From NCBI GenBank assembly GCA_013360215.1, contig JABWCP010000016.1:3185-67184 (forward strand): a stretch of 64,000 nt of DNA. The letters are read 5' to 3'. Below, piece by piece: positions 8,826-17,800 of this stretch. Within the stretch, counting starts at the first letter, position 1, and the number at the start of each line of letters is the position of its first letter. The notes under the pieces are model-generated. The model ran no database searches. It worked only from the letters and a program-made list of their open reading frames with translations, and had not been told where the DNA came from. Origin of the DNA: a bacterium. GTDB taxonomy: Bacteria > CLD3 > SB21. A program made the position numbers and the translations under genes.

Positions 8826-8842
8826 AGATGTGAATCATCTTT
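8824..8842. promoter_or_regulatory. Inverted repeat overlapping the ccoI -35 box
   Basis: AAAGATG-TGAAT-CATCTTT is a perfect 7-bp inverted repeat. Its proximal arm overlaps the -35 box at 8820-8825, a usual place for an activator or repressor. It does not match the FNR consensus TTGAT-N4-ATCAA. Confidence 0.45.
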
Positions 8843-9035
8843 AAGTATGACTTTTATCAGGCAATATCGTTTTTTCATTAGATTAATTATCATAAGATGA
8901 AGTTTTATTTATATTTAAATAAATTTAAACAATTAAAATAAACTACATTCCTGATTTAATACCATTTATATAATACATGATTTCAGATGTTTTTTAGAGT
9001 TAATCAATTTTGGTTGGAATAAATTTTAAAAATAA

Positions 9036-9067
9036 ATGTTGCAACATTAGGTGTTATAACATATATT
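9036..9067 (+). promoter_or_regulatory. yceI promoter with two nested palindromic operators
   Basis: TTGCAA (9039-9044) and TATATT (9062-9067) are spaced by 17 nt, like a sigma70 promoter. The palindrome ATGTTGCAACAT (9036-9047) covers the -35, and TGTTATAACA (9052-9061) fills the spacer up to the -10. Their centres are 15 bp apart, and both share the arms TGTT and AACA. A dimeric repressor bound there would block RNA polymerase. The MarR-family gene at 9802, downstream in the same direction, is the obvious candidate. Confidence 0.55.
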
Positions 9068-9123
9068 AACCTAATTAGTTCATAATCCACTTAACCGTTC
9101 TAAACATAAACAGGAGTTACCAG

Positions 9124-9708
9124 ATGAATCGCATGATGGTTTTTGCCGCCGCATTGCTTATCAATGTAAGCGCATTTGCACAGTCCAATTGGGGTGTTGA
9201 TGTTTCTCACTCCAATGTTCTTTTCACAGTTTCCCACCTTGTTGTTTCCGATGTACAAGGCTATTTCAAAGAATTTGATGCAACCCTAGGTTACAGCAAA
9301 GAAGATTTTTCTGATGCTACCGCTACGATGACCATCAAAGTCAACAGTATCAATACGGGAATCGAAAAACGCGATGCACACCTTAAAGCTGACGATTTTT
9401 TTGCGGCCGACAAATTTGCTGACATTACATTTGCAAGCAAATCATTCAAAAAAACCGGTAAAAACACGTTTAAAATAACCGGCGATCTCACTATGCGTGG
9501 TACCACTAAAACCGTGGAATTAGACGCTGTGTATCGCGGCGAGATCAAAGATCCGTGGGGCAATACCAAATCCGGCTGGAAAATCAATGGCACCGTCAAT
9601 CGTTTTGATTACGGCCTCAAATGGAATGCCGCAATGGAAACAGGTGGACTTGTCGTAGGAGAAAATGTTGATATTACCATTAACCTCGAAATGGTAAAAA
9701 AGAAATAA
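9124..9708 (+). CDS. YceI-family periplasmic lipid-binding protein
   Basis: 194-residue exported protein. A signal peptide (about 1-19, ending SAFAQ) leads into a YceI lipocalin-like beta-barrel fold: WGVDVSHSNVLFTVSHLVVSD at the start, SKSFKKTGKNTFKITGDLTM with the typical T-x-T-x-E strand after it, and a C-terminal VDITINLEM strand. Members bind isoprenoid chains such as polyprenyl quinones; the cellular role is mostly unknown. AGGAG lies 9 nt before the ATG. An upstream promoter is covered by palindromes and a strong terminator follows at 9730, so it is probably transcribed alone, with a MarR gene next. Confidence 0.9.
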   Translation: MNRMMVFAAALLINVSAFAQSNWGVDVSHSNVLFTVSHLVVSDVQGYFKEFDATLGYSKEDFSDATATMTIKVNSINTGIEKRDAHLKADDFFAADKFADITFASKSFKKTGKNTFKITGDLTMRGTTKTVELDAVYRGEIKDPWGNTKSGWKINGTVNRFDYGLKWNAAMETGGLVVGENVDITINLEMVKKK

Positions 9709-9729
9709 ACCCCCTTTTCCCCTTATATA

Positions 9730-9770
9730 AGAGGCGACGCAACTTCGGTTCGTCGCCTCTTTTTTATTTA
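9730..9770 (+). terminator. Rho-independent terminator after the YceI gene
   Basis: Stem AGAGGCGACG / CGTCGCCTCT with an 11-nt loop, directly followed by a T-rich run. Ends the yceI transcript 22 nt after the stop codon. Confidence 0.9.
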
Positions 9771-9801
9771 ATATCACTCATAGTTTTTTTACATTAATAC
9801 C

Positions 9802-10251
9802 ATGCGTATCGAAGAGCGAATACATCAAAAGAAATTTCGTAACGAATACCATAAGCTTTTAGCTAATATCGCCTACCACCATCACTGGCTTATGGTCGAG
9901 CAACAAAAATTACTGAAACCGTTTGGCATTTCATTTACTCAATGGAATGCCTTAAGTATCTTACGCGGCCAATATCCCCATGCGGCTTCGATTCTTTTGA
10001 TCAAAGAACGCATGATTGATCAAAGTTCGGATGTGTCACGTTTGGTTTCACGATTATTACATAAAAAATGGGTTACGCGAACTACTTGTCCGAAAGATCG
10101 TCGTCAGGTTGATGTCGTCATAACACAAAAAGGCCTTGACCTGCTTGCTCAGATTGATCCCTTAGCTGAACAATTTGAAAGCCTGATTACTCATCTTGAC
10201 GAAAAAGATGCGCAATTGGTTAATAGCATCATGGATAAATTGAGAAAGTAA
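9802..10251 (+). CDS. MarR-family transcriptional regulator
   Basis: 149-residue winged-helix protein. Residues about 40-100 form the MarR DNA-binding domain: FTQWNALSILRG, then SDVSRLVSRLLHKKWVTR as recognition helix, and the wing CPKDRRQVDVVITQKG with the conserved D-R-R. Helices at both ends make the dimer interface. Such proteins repress nearby genes and release DNA on binding a ligand or being oxidised. It lies just after the YceI gene, whose promoter carries two palindromes of suitable size. It could regulate that gene, itself, or the following lipoprotein and HAD genes, with which it probably forms an operon (gap of 4 nt). Confidence 0.9.
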   Translation: MRIEERIHQKKFRNEYHKLLANIAYHHHWLMVEQQKLLKPFGISFTQWNALSILRGQYPHAASILLIKERMIDQSSDVSRLVSRLLHKKWVTRTTCPKDRRQVDVVITQKGLDLLAQIDPLAEQFESLITHLDEKDAQLVNSIMDKLRK

Positions 10252-10255
10252 AATC

Positions 10256-11188
10256 ATGCGTTTTTTTATTCTCTTATGTCTATTTAATTTCTCAGCTTGC
10301 TCCGTCAAACAGTCATCGCCTATTACAGAACAACCTTTTACCCCCTCACACGAATTTAGTTCCTATTGGTATCAAGGGCAGGCTGAAATTACACGTTATG
10401 AACTCACGCAAGCCCGCTATGGCGAATTACGTAAGGGAAATGCAATTTTAATTTTTGTCACGGAGGATTTTCTCACCGAAAAACAAGTCAAATTAGAAAA
10501 TTATACACCCGATTCGAAGGCGCATTCAATCCCCATTTTGAAGCTTAATTTTGTTTCAAATTTTAATACCGGCATATACAGCTATTCACCGATGGTTTCC
10601 GCATTTATGCCGCTTGATACATCTCGCTACCGCTACCCTATCAAAATCACCGGTTCCGTCCAAGAGTGGTGCGGTCTTGTATTTACTCAAATCAATCATC
10701 GTAACAATCAATTTAACGTACAGAGTTATTCATACTTCGAAAATGAAGGCGACGAATCATATCCTCTTGAACCTGCCTGGCTTGAAGATGCATTGTGGAC
10801 TAAGGGGCGCCTTGGCCCGACCGCTTTGCCTACCGGCCGTATTCGAATAATCCCGGGACTTACCCAATCACGATTTTTACACCGTCGTCTGGGTGTGGAA
10901 ACGGCTGAAGCCTCGATTCAGGAGTTACCCGATGATCGCGGACAAACAGGTCCAATCATTTCATACAAAATCGAATATACATCCTACGATCGTACACTCA
11001 TCATCAACTTCAAAAAAGCGTGGCCTCACGAGATTACTTCGTTTGAAGGAATTTATATGGATGGTTTTGGGGAAAAAGCCAAGAAACTGCACTCCATTGG
11101 CATCAGGACACACACCATTAAAACAGACTATTGGACTAAAAATACCAATGCGGACTCCACCTATCGTGAATTGTTGGGCCTTAAATGA
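10256..11188 (+). CDS. Putative lipoprotein of unknown function
   Basis: 310 residues. The N-terminus MRFFILLCLFNFSACSVKQ is a signal peptide with a lipobox-like FSAC, so Cys15 could be lipidated. The rest is hydrophilic and beta-rich, starting with YWYQGQAEITRYELTQARYG and continuing with LIFVTEDFLTEKQVKLENY; these are recognisable as a conserved but uncharacterised Bacteroidetes-type family. From memory, relatives sometimes carry an unjustified Maf label; no Maf motif is seen here. The stop overlaps the next gene's start by four bases (ATGA). Probably exported and attached to a membrane; no function is proposed. Confidence 0.7.
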   Translation: MRFFILLCLFNFSACSVKQSSPITEQPFTPSHEFSSYWYQGQAEITRYELTQARYGELRKGNAILIFVTEDFLTEKQVKLENYTPDSKAHSIPILKLNFVSNFNTGIYSYSPMVSAFMPLDTSRYRYPIKITGSVQEWCGLVFTQINHRNNQFNVQSYSYFENEGDESYPLEPAWLEDALWTKGRLGPTALPTGRIRIIPGLTQSRFLHRRLGVETAEASIQELPDDRGQTGPIISYKIEYTSYDRTLIINFKKAWPHEITSFEGIYMDGFGEKAKKLHSIGIRTHTIKTDYWTKNTNADSTYRELLGLK

Positions 11189-11793
11189 TACGAGCTATTT
11201 TTTTTGATCTTGGAAAAGTACTTGTAGATTTTGATTGGAATACTGCGGCTGAACATATTTCTCGCAAGTCTGAACTCAAAATCACTGAAATCATTTATCG
11301 TTGCACAGCCAGCGACATAGCCATTGCATTTGAATGTGGGCAATTAGATTCAAAAGAGTTCCTTGAAAAACTAAAATTGAGTTTGAGATTTCGAGGAACA
11401 AACAATGAACTTCATTCTTTGTGGACTGAAATTTTTACCCCCATCCATAATAACATTGAACTGCTTTATCGGTTGAAACCACACTATACTTTAGGTTTGA
11501 TTTCCAATACAAACACACTTCATTTCGATTATATCTGCAACACGTATGATTTTACCAAAGAATTTGACAAACTAATACTATCATACGAAGTTGGTGCGAT
11601 GAAACCCGCTCGACAAATCTTTGAAAAAGCCATTGTCGGTATGAGCCTTCACTCTGAAGAAATAATTTTTATTGATGATATTGCGAAAAATCTAGTTGGC
11701 GCTACGGACTTAGGTTGGCAGACTATACATTATACCGGGCACGACGCCTTGATAAAAAATCTACAAATATTTAATGTTATCATATTAAAATAG
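11185..11793 (+). CDS. YihX-like HAD-family phosphatase
   Basis: 202-residue haloacid dehalogenase-superfamily hydrolase. Motif I is FFDLGKVLVDFDWN (nucleophile Asp8), motif II ISNTNTLH, the motif III lysine lies in GAMKPARQIFEKA, and motif IV is IFIDDIAKNLVGA. This is the arrangement of E. coli YihX, a sugar-phosphate (alpha-glucose-1-phosphate) phosphatase, with Gly at the second motif I Asp position as in that subgroup. Substrate is inferred only. The ATG overlaps the stop of the lipoprotein gene, so the two are coupled. A two-way terminator separates it from gdhA. Sequence is visibly AT-rich. Confidence 0.82.
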   Translation: MIRAIFFDLGKVLVDFDWNTAAEHISRKSELKITEIIYRCTASDIAIAFECGQLDSKEFLEKLKLSLRFRGTNNELHSLWTEIFTPIHNNIELLYRLKPHYTLGLISNTNTLHFDYICNTYDFTKEFDKLILSYEVGAMKPARQIFEKAIVGMSLHSEEIIFIDDIAKNLVGATDLGWQTIHYTGHDALIKNLQIFNVIILK

Positions 11794-11823
11794 AAAAGAG
11801 GGGTTCAATCGAACCCCTCTTTT
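11794..11823. terminator. Bidirectional terminator between the HAD gene and gdhA
   Basis: AAAAGAGGGGTTC, loop AATC, and the exact complement. The A and T runs on the two sides serve both converging transcripts. Confidence 0.92.
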
Positions 11824-11847
11824 ATCAATATTAATTTCAAATCGCTT

Positions 11848-13188
11848 TTATACCAAACCTTGATCCATCATAGCGTTAGCGACTTTTAAGAATCCGGCAA
11901 TATTTCCTCCAACCACATAGTTACCCGGGTGACCGTATTCTTTTGCTGTATGCAATGACGTATCGTGTATACTCTTCATGATACCACGCAGACGTTGATC
12001 CACCTCTTCAGCGGACCACGGCAACCGCATACTGTTTTGTGTCATTTCCAGACCGGATGTTGCTACACCGCCGGCATTGGAAGCTTTACCGGGTGAAAAC
12101 AGAATACCGGCTTGTTTGAACACTTCGTAGGCATCCAGAGTACTCGGCATATTAGCGCCTTCGCAAACGCAGATACATCCGTTTTTTACAAGCTCTTTGG
12201 CGTCTTCGACGCCAAGTTCATTTTGTGTAGCGCATGGTACGGCAACATCCACTTTTACACTCCATGGACGTTTGCCGGCATGATACTCTACTTTGAACTC
12301 ATCAGCGTAATCTTTGACGCGGTCTTTACCGCTTGCACGCATTTTGAGCATATAATTTATTTTTTCACCTTGAATGCCGTCTTTGTCATATACGAAACCA
12401 TCGGGACCTGAAATAGTAACTACTTTGCCGCCCAATTCCGAAATTTTAAGTGCCGCACCCCAAGCCACATTGCCAAATCCCGATACGGCAAAGGTCAACC
12501 CTTTAATGTCTTTACCTTTGGTGCGCAGCATTTCTTGTGCAAAATAGGTAACGCCAAATCCTGTAGCTTCCGGACGAATCAAAGAACCGCCCCAGTTGAT
12601 ACCTTTACCCGTGAGAACACCGGTAAATTCATTTTTCAGCCTCTTATATTGACCAAAAAGAAATCCGATTTCGCGACCACCGACGCCGATATCCCCTGCG
12701 GGAACATCCAGATCGGCACCGATATGTCTGTACAGTTCCGTCATAAAACTTTGGCAAAAGCGCATCACTTCGTTATCACTTTTTCCTTTGGGATCAAAAT
12801 CCGAACCGCCTTTTCCGCCGCCCATGGGCAGCGTAGTTAGGCTATTTTTGAAAACCTGTTCAAAAGCCAAAAACTTTAAAATCCCGAGATTGACGGACGG
12901 GTGAAAACGTAAACCACCCTTATACGGCCCGATAGCGCTGTTCATTTGCACGCGAAAGCCGCGATTGATATGTATTTCTCCCTGGTCGTCTTGCCAAGGA
13001 ACACGAAACATGACTACACGTTCCGGTTCGACCATACGCTCTAATATTTTAGCCGTACGATATTCCGGATGACGGTCTAATACCGGTTCTAATGATTCGG
13101 CCACTTCTTGGACTGCTTGATGAAATTCCGGCTCCGCCGGATTTTTGGCTTTAACTTGCGCCAAAACCGATTTGACGTAGTCTGACAT
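11848..13188 (-). CDS. gdhA: NADP-type glutamate dehydrogenase
   Basis: 446-residue hexameric-type GDH that converts 2-oxoglutarate and ammonium to glutamate. Length equals the NADP-linked enterobacterial enzymes (about 447). Visible: GPYKGGLRFHPSVN (substrate region), PMGGGKGGSDFDPKGKSD with the catalytic lysine region, DVPAGDIGVGGREIG, and the dinucleotide-binding AVSGFGNVAWGAA near the middle. Coenzyme choice is inferred from similarity to the small hexameric type. It is a single gene with its own terminator; its promoter must lie in the 596-bp gap upstream. Confidence 0.95.
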   Translation of the reverse strand: MSDYVKSVLAQVKAKNPAEPEFHQAVQEVAESLEPVLDRHPEYRTAKILERMVEPERVVMFRVPWQDDQGEIHINRGFRVQMNSAIGPYKGGLRFHPSVNLGILKFLAFEQVFKNSLTTLPMGGGKGGSDFDPKGKSDNEVMRFCQSFMTELYRHIGADLDVPAGDIGVGGREIGFLFGQYKRLKNEFTGVLTGKGINWGGSLIRPEATGFGVTYFAQEMLRTKGKDIKGLTFAVSGFGNVAWGAALKISELGGKVVTISGPDGFVYDKDGIQGEKINYMLKMRASGKDRVKDYADEFKVEYHAGKRPWSVKVDVAVPCATQNELGVEDAKELVKNGCICVCEGANMPSTLDAYEVFKQAGILFSPGKASNAGGVATSGLEMTQNSMRLPWSAEEVDQRLRGIMKSIHDTSLHTAKEYGHPGNYVVGGNIAGFLKVANAMMDQGLV

Positions 13189-13784
13189 ACTATGCCTCTA
13201 CCTGGATTAATTAAAACAAATTTTATTCATTTCCGCGCAAATCTCGTTATTTATACTCTGAAAGTCAATATTTTTGGAATGTTATCTGGCGTGAGAGACT
13301 CTAGTTACCCCCATATTTCGCTAAATTAATTTGGCTTGTGATTGGAATAAATATAGGCCTGCAACTTTATGTTTTAAAACACTCACTTATAGTATTATGG
13401 CGTGTAAGTTTGACCGCATACTTTTGGTTTCCGCTAATTTATGAATATATGTGAGATCTATCCCACATGGAGAGGTCAGCAATATCTTTTAGTTAAATTA
13501 TTTTTAATTGGGCTAAAGAAGAACATGCTACATTGTAGCCAATAGGACGAATGCCGATCCTACTATCATGTAGGCATTATTTAAAGAGTGCTCCTTATCG
13601 ACCAATATACGTACCCACCCTTATCCCGAAAGCAGTAAAATAGTTCGCTCGTGCCTGTAGGATTTTCTGGTGAGCATGTAAAGCTTTCCATATTTAGTTG
13701 TTGCCCATTAATTGTTCTCCTATGAATTTTCCAAAAAAAAACCCTTCCTCGATGAGGAAGGGTTCTTGTCAAAGGAAGATATTC
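13189..13784. other. Intergenic region with a possible gene remnant
   Basis: 596 bp with no convincing gene. It holds the gdhA upstream region and several short imperfect hairpins around 13510-13575 (for example GCTAC-ATT-GTAGC near 13530). On the minus strand, just after the PorV-operon terminator, a good AGGAG stands 8 nt before an ATG that opens only four codons (MGNN). A frame shifted by one base continues for about 40 residues to 13581 (contains MESFTCSPENPTGTS and KGGYVYWSIRSTL). This may be a decayed small gene. Confidence 0.35.
13733..13764 (-). terminator. Terminator of the TonB-exported protein-PorV operon
   Basis: On the minus strand AACCCTTCCTC, loop ATC, GAGGAAGGGTT, then a run of T. 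It lies about 20 nt after the stop of the PorV/PorQ gene. Confidence 0.92.
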
Positions 13785-14816
13785 TTAGAATTTAAACCCG
13801 ACGGAAAAACGATGTGTTCCGCCAAGAATTCCCATATTCAAATAACCGTAATCAACAGTAGCTCCAAAGCTGTCGTTGAATTTATAATCAACACCAGCGC
13901 CCATAGTCAAACCGCTCATACCAGCATCGCTACCGGTATTATAGTCACGGTCTTTTTTCAATGTCGAAGTGTAGCCTGCGCGAGCAAAAAACATATTTTG
14001 GAATCCATATTCCAATCCAAAATTTGTACGGCTGGCTTGAAAACTGTTAATATTTTGCTCTAACATACCCGTAATCGAATTCTGTTCGTTACGCATCAAA
14101 TCCATACTGGCACCAAAATTAACAGAAGCCGGCATATTGAAGAATTCAGACTCATATGCCAAATAAGCCGTTTCGTTCGTCAAAGGATCAACTGTAATGG
14201 TTTGTAGGAGACCATCACCTTTGTATGATGCTTGAGGGCCAAGGTTGTTTACAACAAAACCTAACTTCAAACCACGGAAATCGGTGTTATAGGTAAAGCC
14301 AAAATCAAACGCATAATTGCTCGCGCTAACAAGATCAATTTGCGAATTGATAAATTTGACCGTTAAACCGCCGCTTACTCGATCCGTGACTTGTTTGGCA
14401 AAAGTTACACCTACGGAAAGTTCGTAAGGTGCATAATTTCCAATTCCGCCATCAGGATTTGCTTCACTTGTGCGCTGAATATCGCCATAACTCATGTAGT
14501 TAATGCTGGCGCCGATCACACCTGCATCACCCATGGGAAATGTTATCGCACCGTAGTTTGAAGAAATGCCTGCAAAATGATTCAAATAAGAAAAACTAAA
14601 TGTCGGCGAAGTAGCTGCTGACACATTAGCCGGATTCCAATAAATAGCATTGGCACCGGATGTCGTAGTAATGCCCGATTGGCCGAGCGCGACTTCACGT
14701 GCGCCCATCGGAACTTTGAGGAACATAAAGCCGGCCGTACCGCGCTTTTCTTCACCTGCAAAAGCATTGATGGTGTACATCAGTGCCAAAGCTAAGGCTA
14801 ATATCTTATGTTTCAT
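13785..14816 (-). CDS. PorV/PorQ-family outer-membrane barrel protein
   Basis: 343 residues. Signal peptide about 1-20 (MKHKILALALALMYTINAFA), then GTAGFMFLKVPMGAREVALG and ANAIYWNPAN, the hallmark start of PorV/PorQ (UPF0164) proteins. Repeated amphipathic strands follow, ending in FSVGFKF with a terminal Phe typical of outer-membrane barrels. In the type IX secretion system PorV is the shuttle that receives cargo C-terminal domains. Whether this member does so is inferred from the cargo-like gene upstream. The ATG at 14816 follows AAAGGAGAAAGT; a longer frame to 14882 has no such site and would hide the signal peptide. Last gene of its operon, followed by a strong terminator. Confidence 0.85.
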   Translation of the reverse strand: MKHKILALALALMYTINAFAGEEKRGTAGFMFLKVPMGAREVALGQSGITTTSGANAIYWNPANVSAATSPTFSFSYLNHFAGISSNYGAITFPMGDAGVIGASINYMSYGDIQRTSEANPDGGIGNYAPYELSVGVTFAKQVTDRVSGGLTVKFINSQIDLVSASNYAFDFGFTYNTDFRGLKLGFVVNNLGPQASYKGDGLLQTITVDPLTNETAYLAYESEFFNMPASVNFGASMDLMRNEQNSITGMLEQNINSFQASRTNFGLEYGFQNMFFARAGYTSTLKKDRDYNTGSDAGMSGLTMGAGVDYKFNDSFGATVDYGYLNMGILGGTHRFSVGFKF

Positions 14817-14841
14817 ACTTTCTCCTTTTGTGATTAGTAGT

Positions 14842-14862
14842 CCCGCCGACAATGTCGGCGGG
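14842..14862 (-). other. Intercistronic hairpin without T run
   Basis: CCCGCCGAC, loop ATT, GTCGGCGGG: a perfect, GC-rich 9-bp stem between the 1180-residue protein gene and the PorV/PorQ gene. No U run follows, so a full terminator is unlikely. RNA processing or protection of the upstream mRNA is a reasonable guess. Confidence 0.6.
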
Positions 14863-14887
14863 GTTACTTTAAACTGCTTCAATACGA

Positions 14888-17800
14888 TTATCGAATATCC
14901 GGACCGCTAATCGTATATTTCTCCATGATGACAGCAAATTTCACTGTCTTCTTACCATATCCAGGAGCGTCAACTAACGCAATATACATTCCGCTTGCAA
15001 CACCATCACCGGTTTCGTTCAGCAGATCCCATATTTCTGTGCTGGTTTGGGCTGCTGTCGCATCGAAAGTGATATCCAACGGATTGGTATTTAAACGATC
15101 GTTGTTGGAACCTGCAGTATGACGCAACGTGCGCACAAGGTCACCGGCGACAGTAAATATACGGATCGTACATGTACCCGGCAGACCTGTGAATTTGACG
15201 CGTTTGTCAAATAAGCTAGCCTGGTATGTCGAACGGCCGTAGTAAGGATTAGGTACTACAAGAATACCATCCATACCTTTTTTCTTTGCACTGGATGTCG
15301 TAGCCGTTTTACCAGCCGTCGTAGAATAAGTGTATGTATCCGACGGTGTAAGTACGTGATTTACACGGAATTTGAACGTACCATTATCAATCCAGTTGGA
15401 GAAGATATTATGACGTTCTGCTGCCGTGATAGCCGTTCCACCATCTGAGCCGGCACCGCGAGCCGTGACATATAAGCCATGTAACGTCGCCGCATCGGCA
15501 TCCGGCGCTGAAGAAACTGCGTCACCACGATATCCCATCCACATGACAGCGTAGGAAACTTTATCATATGGCGCAGTATAAAAGCCCAGAGCGCGCGTAC
15601 CGCCGCTATAGGAGTTGGTGTCAAAGTATGTATAGTTAAAGCGACCGACACCACCTGAAGTGTAAGAATTAACACCGTCCATTGTCCAAGCATCGAATGT
15701 ATCACGATCGCGGAAGTTCACTTCGATTTGACGCGGAGCGGTATTACCGTCTGTTTCATCCACTTCGAACACGGAGAAAGGAGCCAACGTAGTATCATTA
15801 GAAGCCGCGGTGGAACCTGTGCCGTGTTTGTAAATGACCTGCCATCCCGAAGGATCGCGGCTCATCACGATATCAAAGTCACGACGATCCGGTATCTCAA
15901 CGCCACCGATACCCCAGAATTCTTCAGTAAACTCAATAACTCCACCAAATTCGGTAAGCCCGCCGGGACCTGACCACCAGCGAGTTTCTTTTCCTAATCC
16001 TGTGCGATAAGCACCGTATTCGTATGAAGAACTCTTCCAACCGCTGGCATCTGTTACTTTGATCATAACGCCATCAACGATGCCGAATTCTTCCTGATCC
16101 GGATGACCCGCTTGGGCAATCGTTGTGTTAAATAAGCGATCATCGTACACATAGTCGCTATCATTAGGAGCGGTCTTATCCGGATTATAAACTCCATTAT
16201 TATCCACATCCACGTACGTATCGGGATTGTCCACAAGATTTGAAAAAGCAACCGTCTGATTCGTTGTCGTATTGATCACGCGATACGCGAGTGTTCCTTC
16301 GGCGATACCATGGAGCGGTTTGCCATCCGCCGAATCATTGGTTGTAAACATTTCGATACGGTAGTTATTACCAGTCACTGCACCGGGATTGACCACTTCG
16401 ATTTCGACAACGCCGTCGCTTGGTCCTGCGTGTGTAAGCGTTGAAACTGAACCGTTAAAGTCGTTTCCTGCCACGGCCGCCATCGGCGTAACGGCGGTCA
16501 CATTGGAGCCCGTTGAGGTCTCAAGTGAACGCGGCACAACCGCAAACGGGTAAGGTACATTACCCATCAAAGGATCATTAATTAAAACATTGGCTATAGC
16601 AATGTAAGGCTGAGCATCATATGCCGTAACAGAATAATAATATGTCGTAAGATTGGTTACTTCTTCATCTACATAGCTATAACGCAAACCATTATCAGTG
16701 CCCAGGATTATTTCACGGCTTGAGAGGGTACCATTGGCATCAAAATACAGCTCCCGAATTCCCGTGATACCGTTATTATCATCATATTGCGCGAGCTGCG
16801 TAAAGGAGCCGGGTAAACCGGTCAAACTGCGATATACGCGATATCCTTCGAAGTCCATCACACGATAATCTGCGGTATATGGGGTTTCTGGATTCGTGGT
16901 ACGTATATAGGCTTTATTGGGATCGCCGAAATGATCTTCGGAATATTCCGAATTATTTTTCCAAGTTACAACTACTTTTCCGTCCAAACCGGCCAAGGAC
17001 ATTAGAGGTACATCCGGCGCTGACGGCGCTGCCAAATCCGCATCAAAAATAGTCTGGATCAAGTCATCCGTAGCAAACATTTTAGCTACGGCATTAAGGT
17101 TATCTACCGTACTGTTGGTACGATTTACATTAGCACCGACCACACCGGCCCAAACTTCCTGACGTGCACCGGCAACCACTTCAAACGGGCCTACACCGTG
17201 TAGAATACGTTTATCCGTTGGATTCGCATCAAGGGGGCCGGTCTGCGAAACAGGATCACCAGGGAAGAACCAACCACCATACGAATTTGGGCTAACTGAT
17301 CCGGCATTAGTCAAGCCTCTTAATAAGTTATAACGTTCCGTGTTATTATTAGGATCGCCATTGTTATTGTACGTATTAAGCGTCGTAGCGCCAAGCCAAA
17401 TCGAATCGCCACCTAATGTGCGACTAGCTACTAAACCAATATTTTCATCAATAACTTTCACTTTTTTATGACCAGCGTTTTTGACAGCCAAAAAAGGCGA
17501 AACACTTGCCGCAGAAACTACAGGACCCTGGAAGAAATCAAAACCAACGGCCGAATGAGCATCACTTTCATCAACATTGTATACGAAGCCCAAACCGCGT
17601 GAAGAGTCGGAACCGATTAAATCGTTGCCCGAATTATCCACATCGGCATCCATCCACAGACCCAAATAAGAATTCGGATAATTTGTGTTGGTTTTGTTGT
17701 CAAATATGAACTTCAAAAAGACGCCATCGCCCGCATCACCGCGATCGGCTAATACGATGGATTCGAGGGTAATTTGAATACCAAGACCGGCATAGGGACT

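Noticed and set aside
8728-9123. FNR box for the cco operon
   Set aside because: No TTGAT-N4-ATCAA or close match found; the inverted repeats present have other arms.
11185-11793. Inactive HAD protein because the second Asp of motif I is Gly
   Set aside because: The same Asp-x-Gly arrangement occurs in active YihX-type phosphatases, so loss of activity is not implied.
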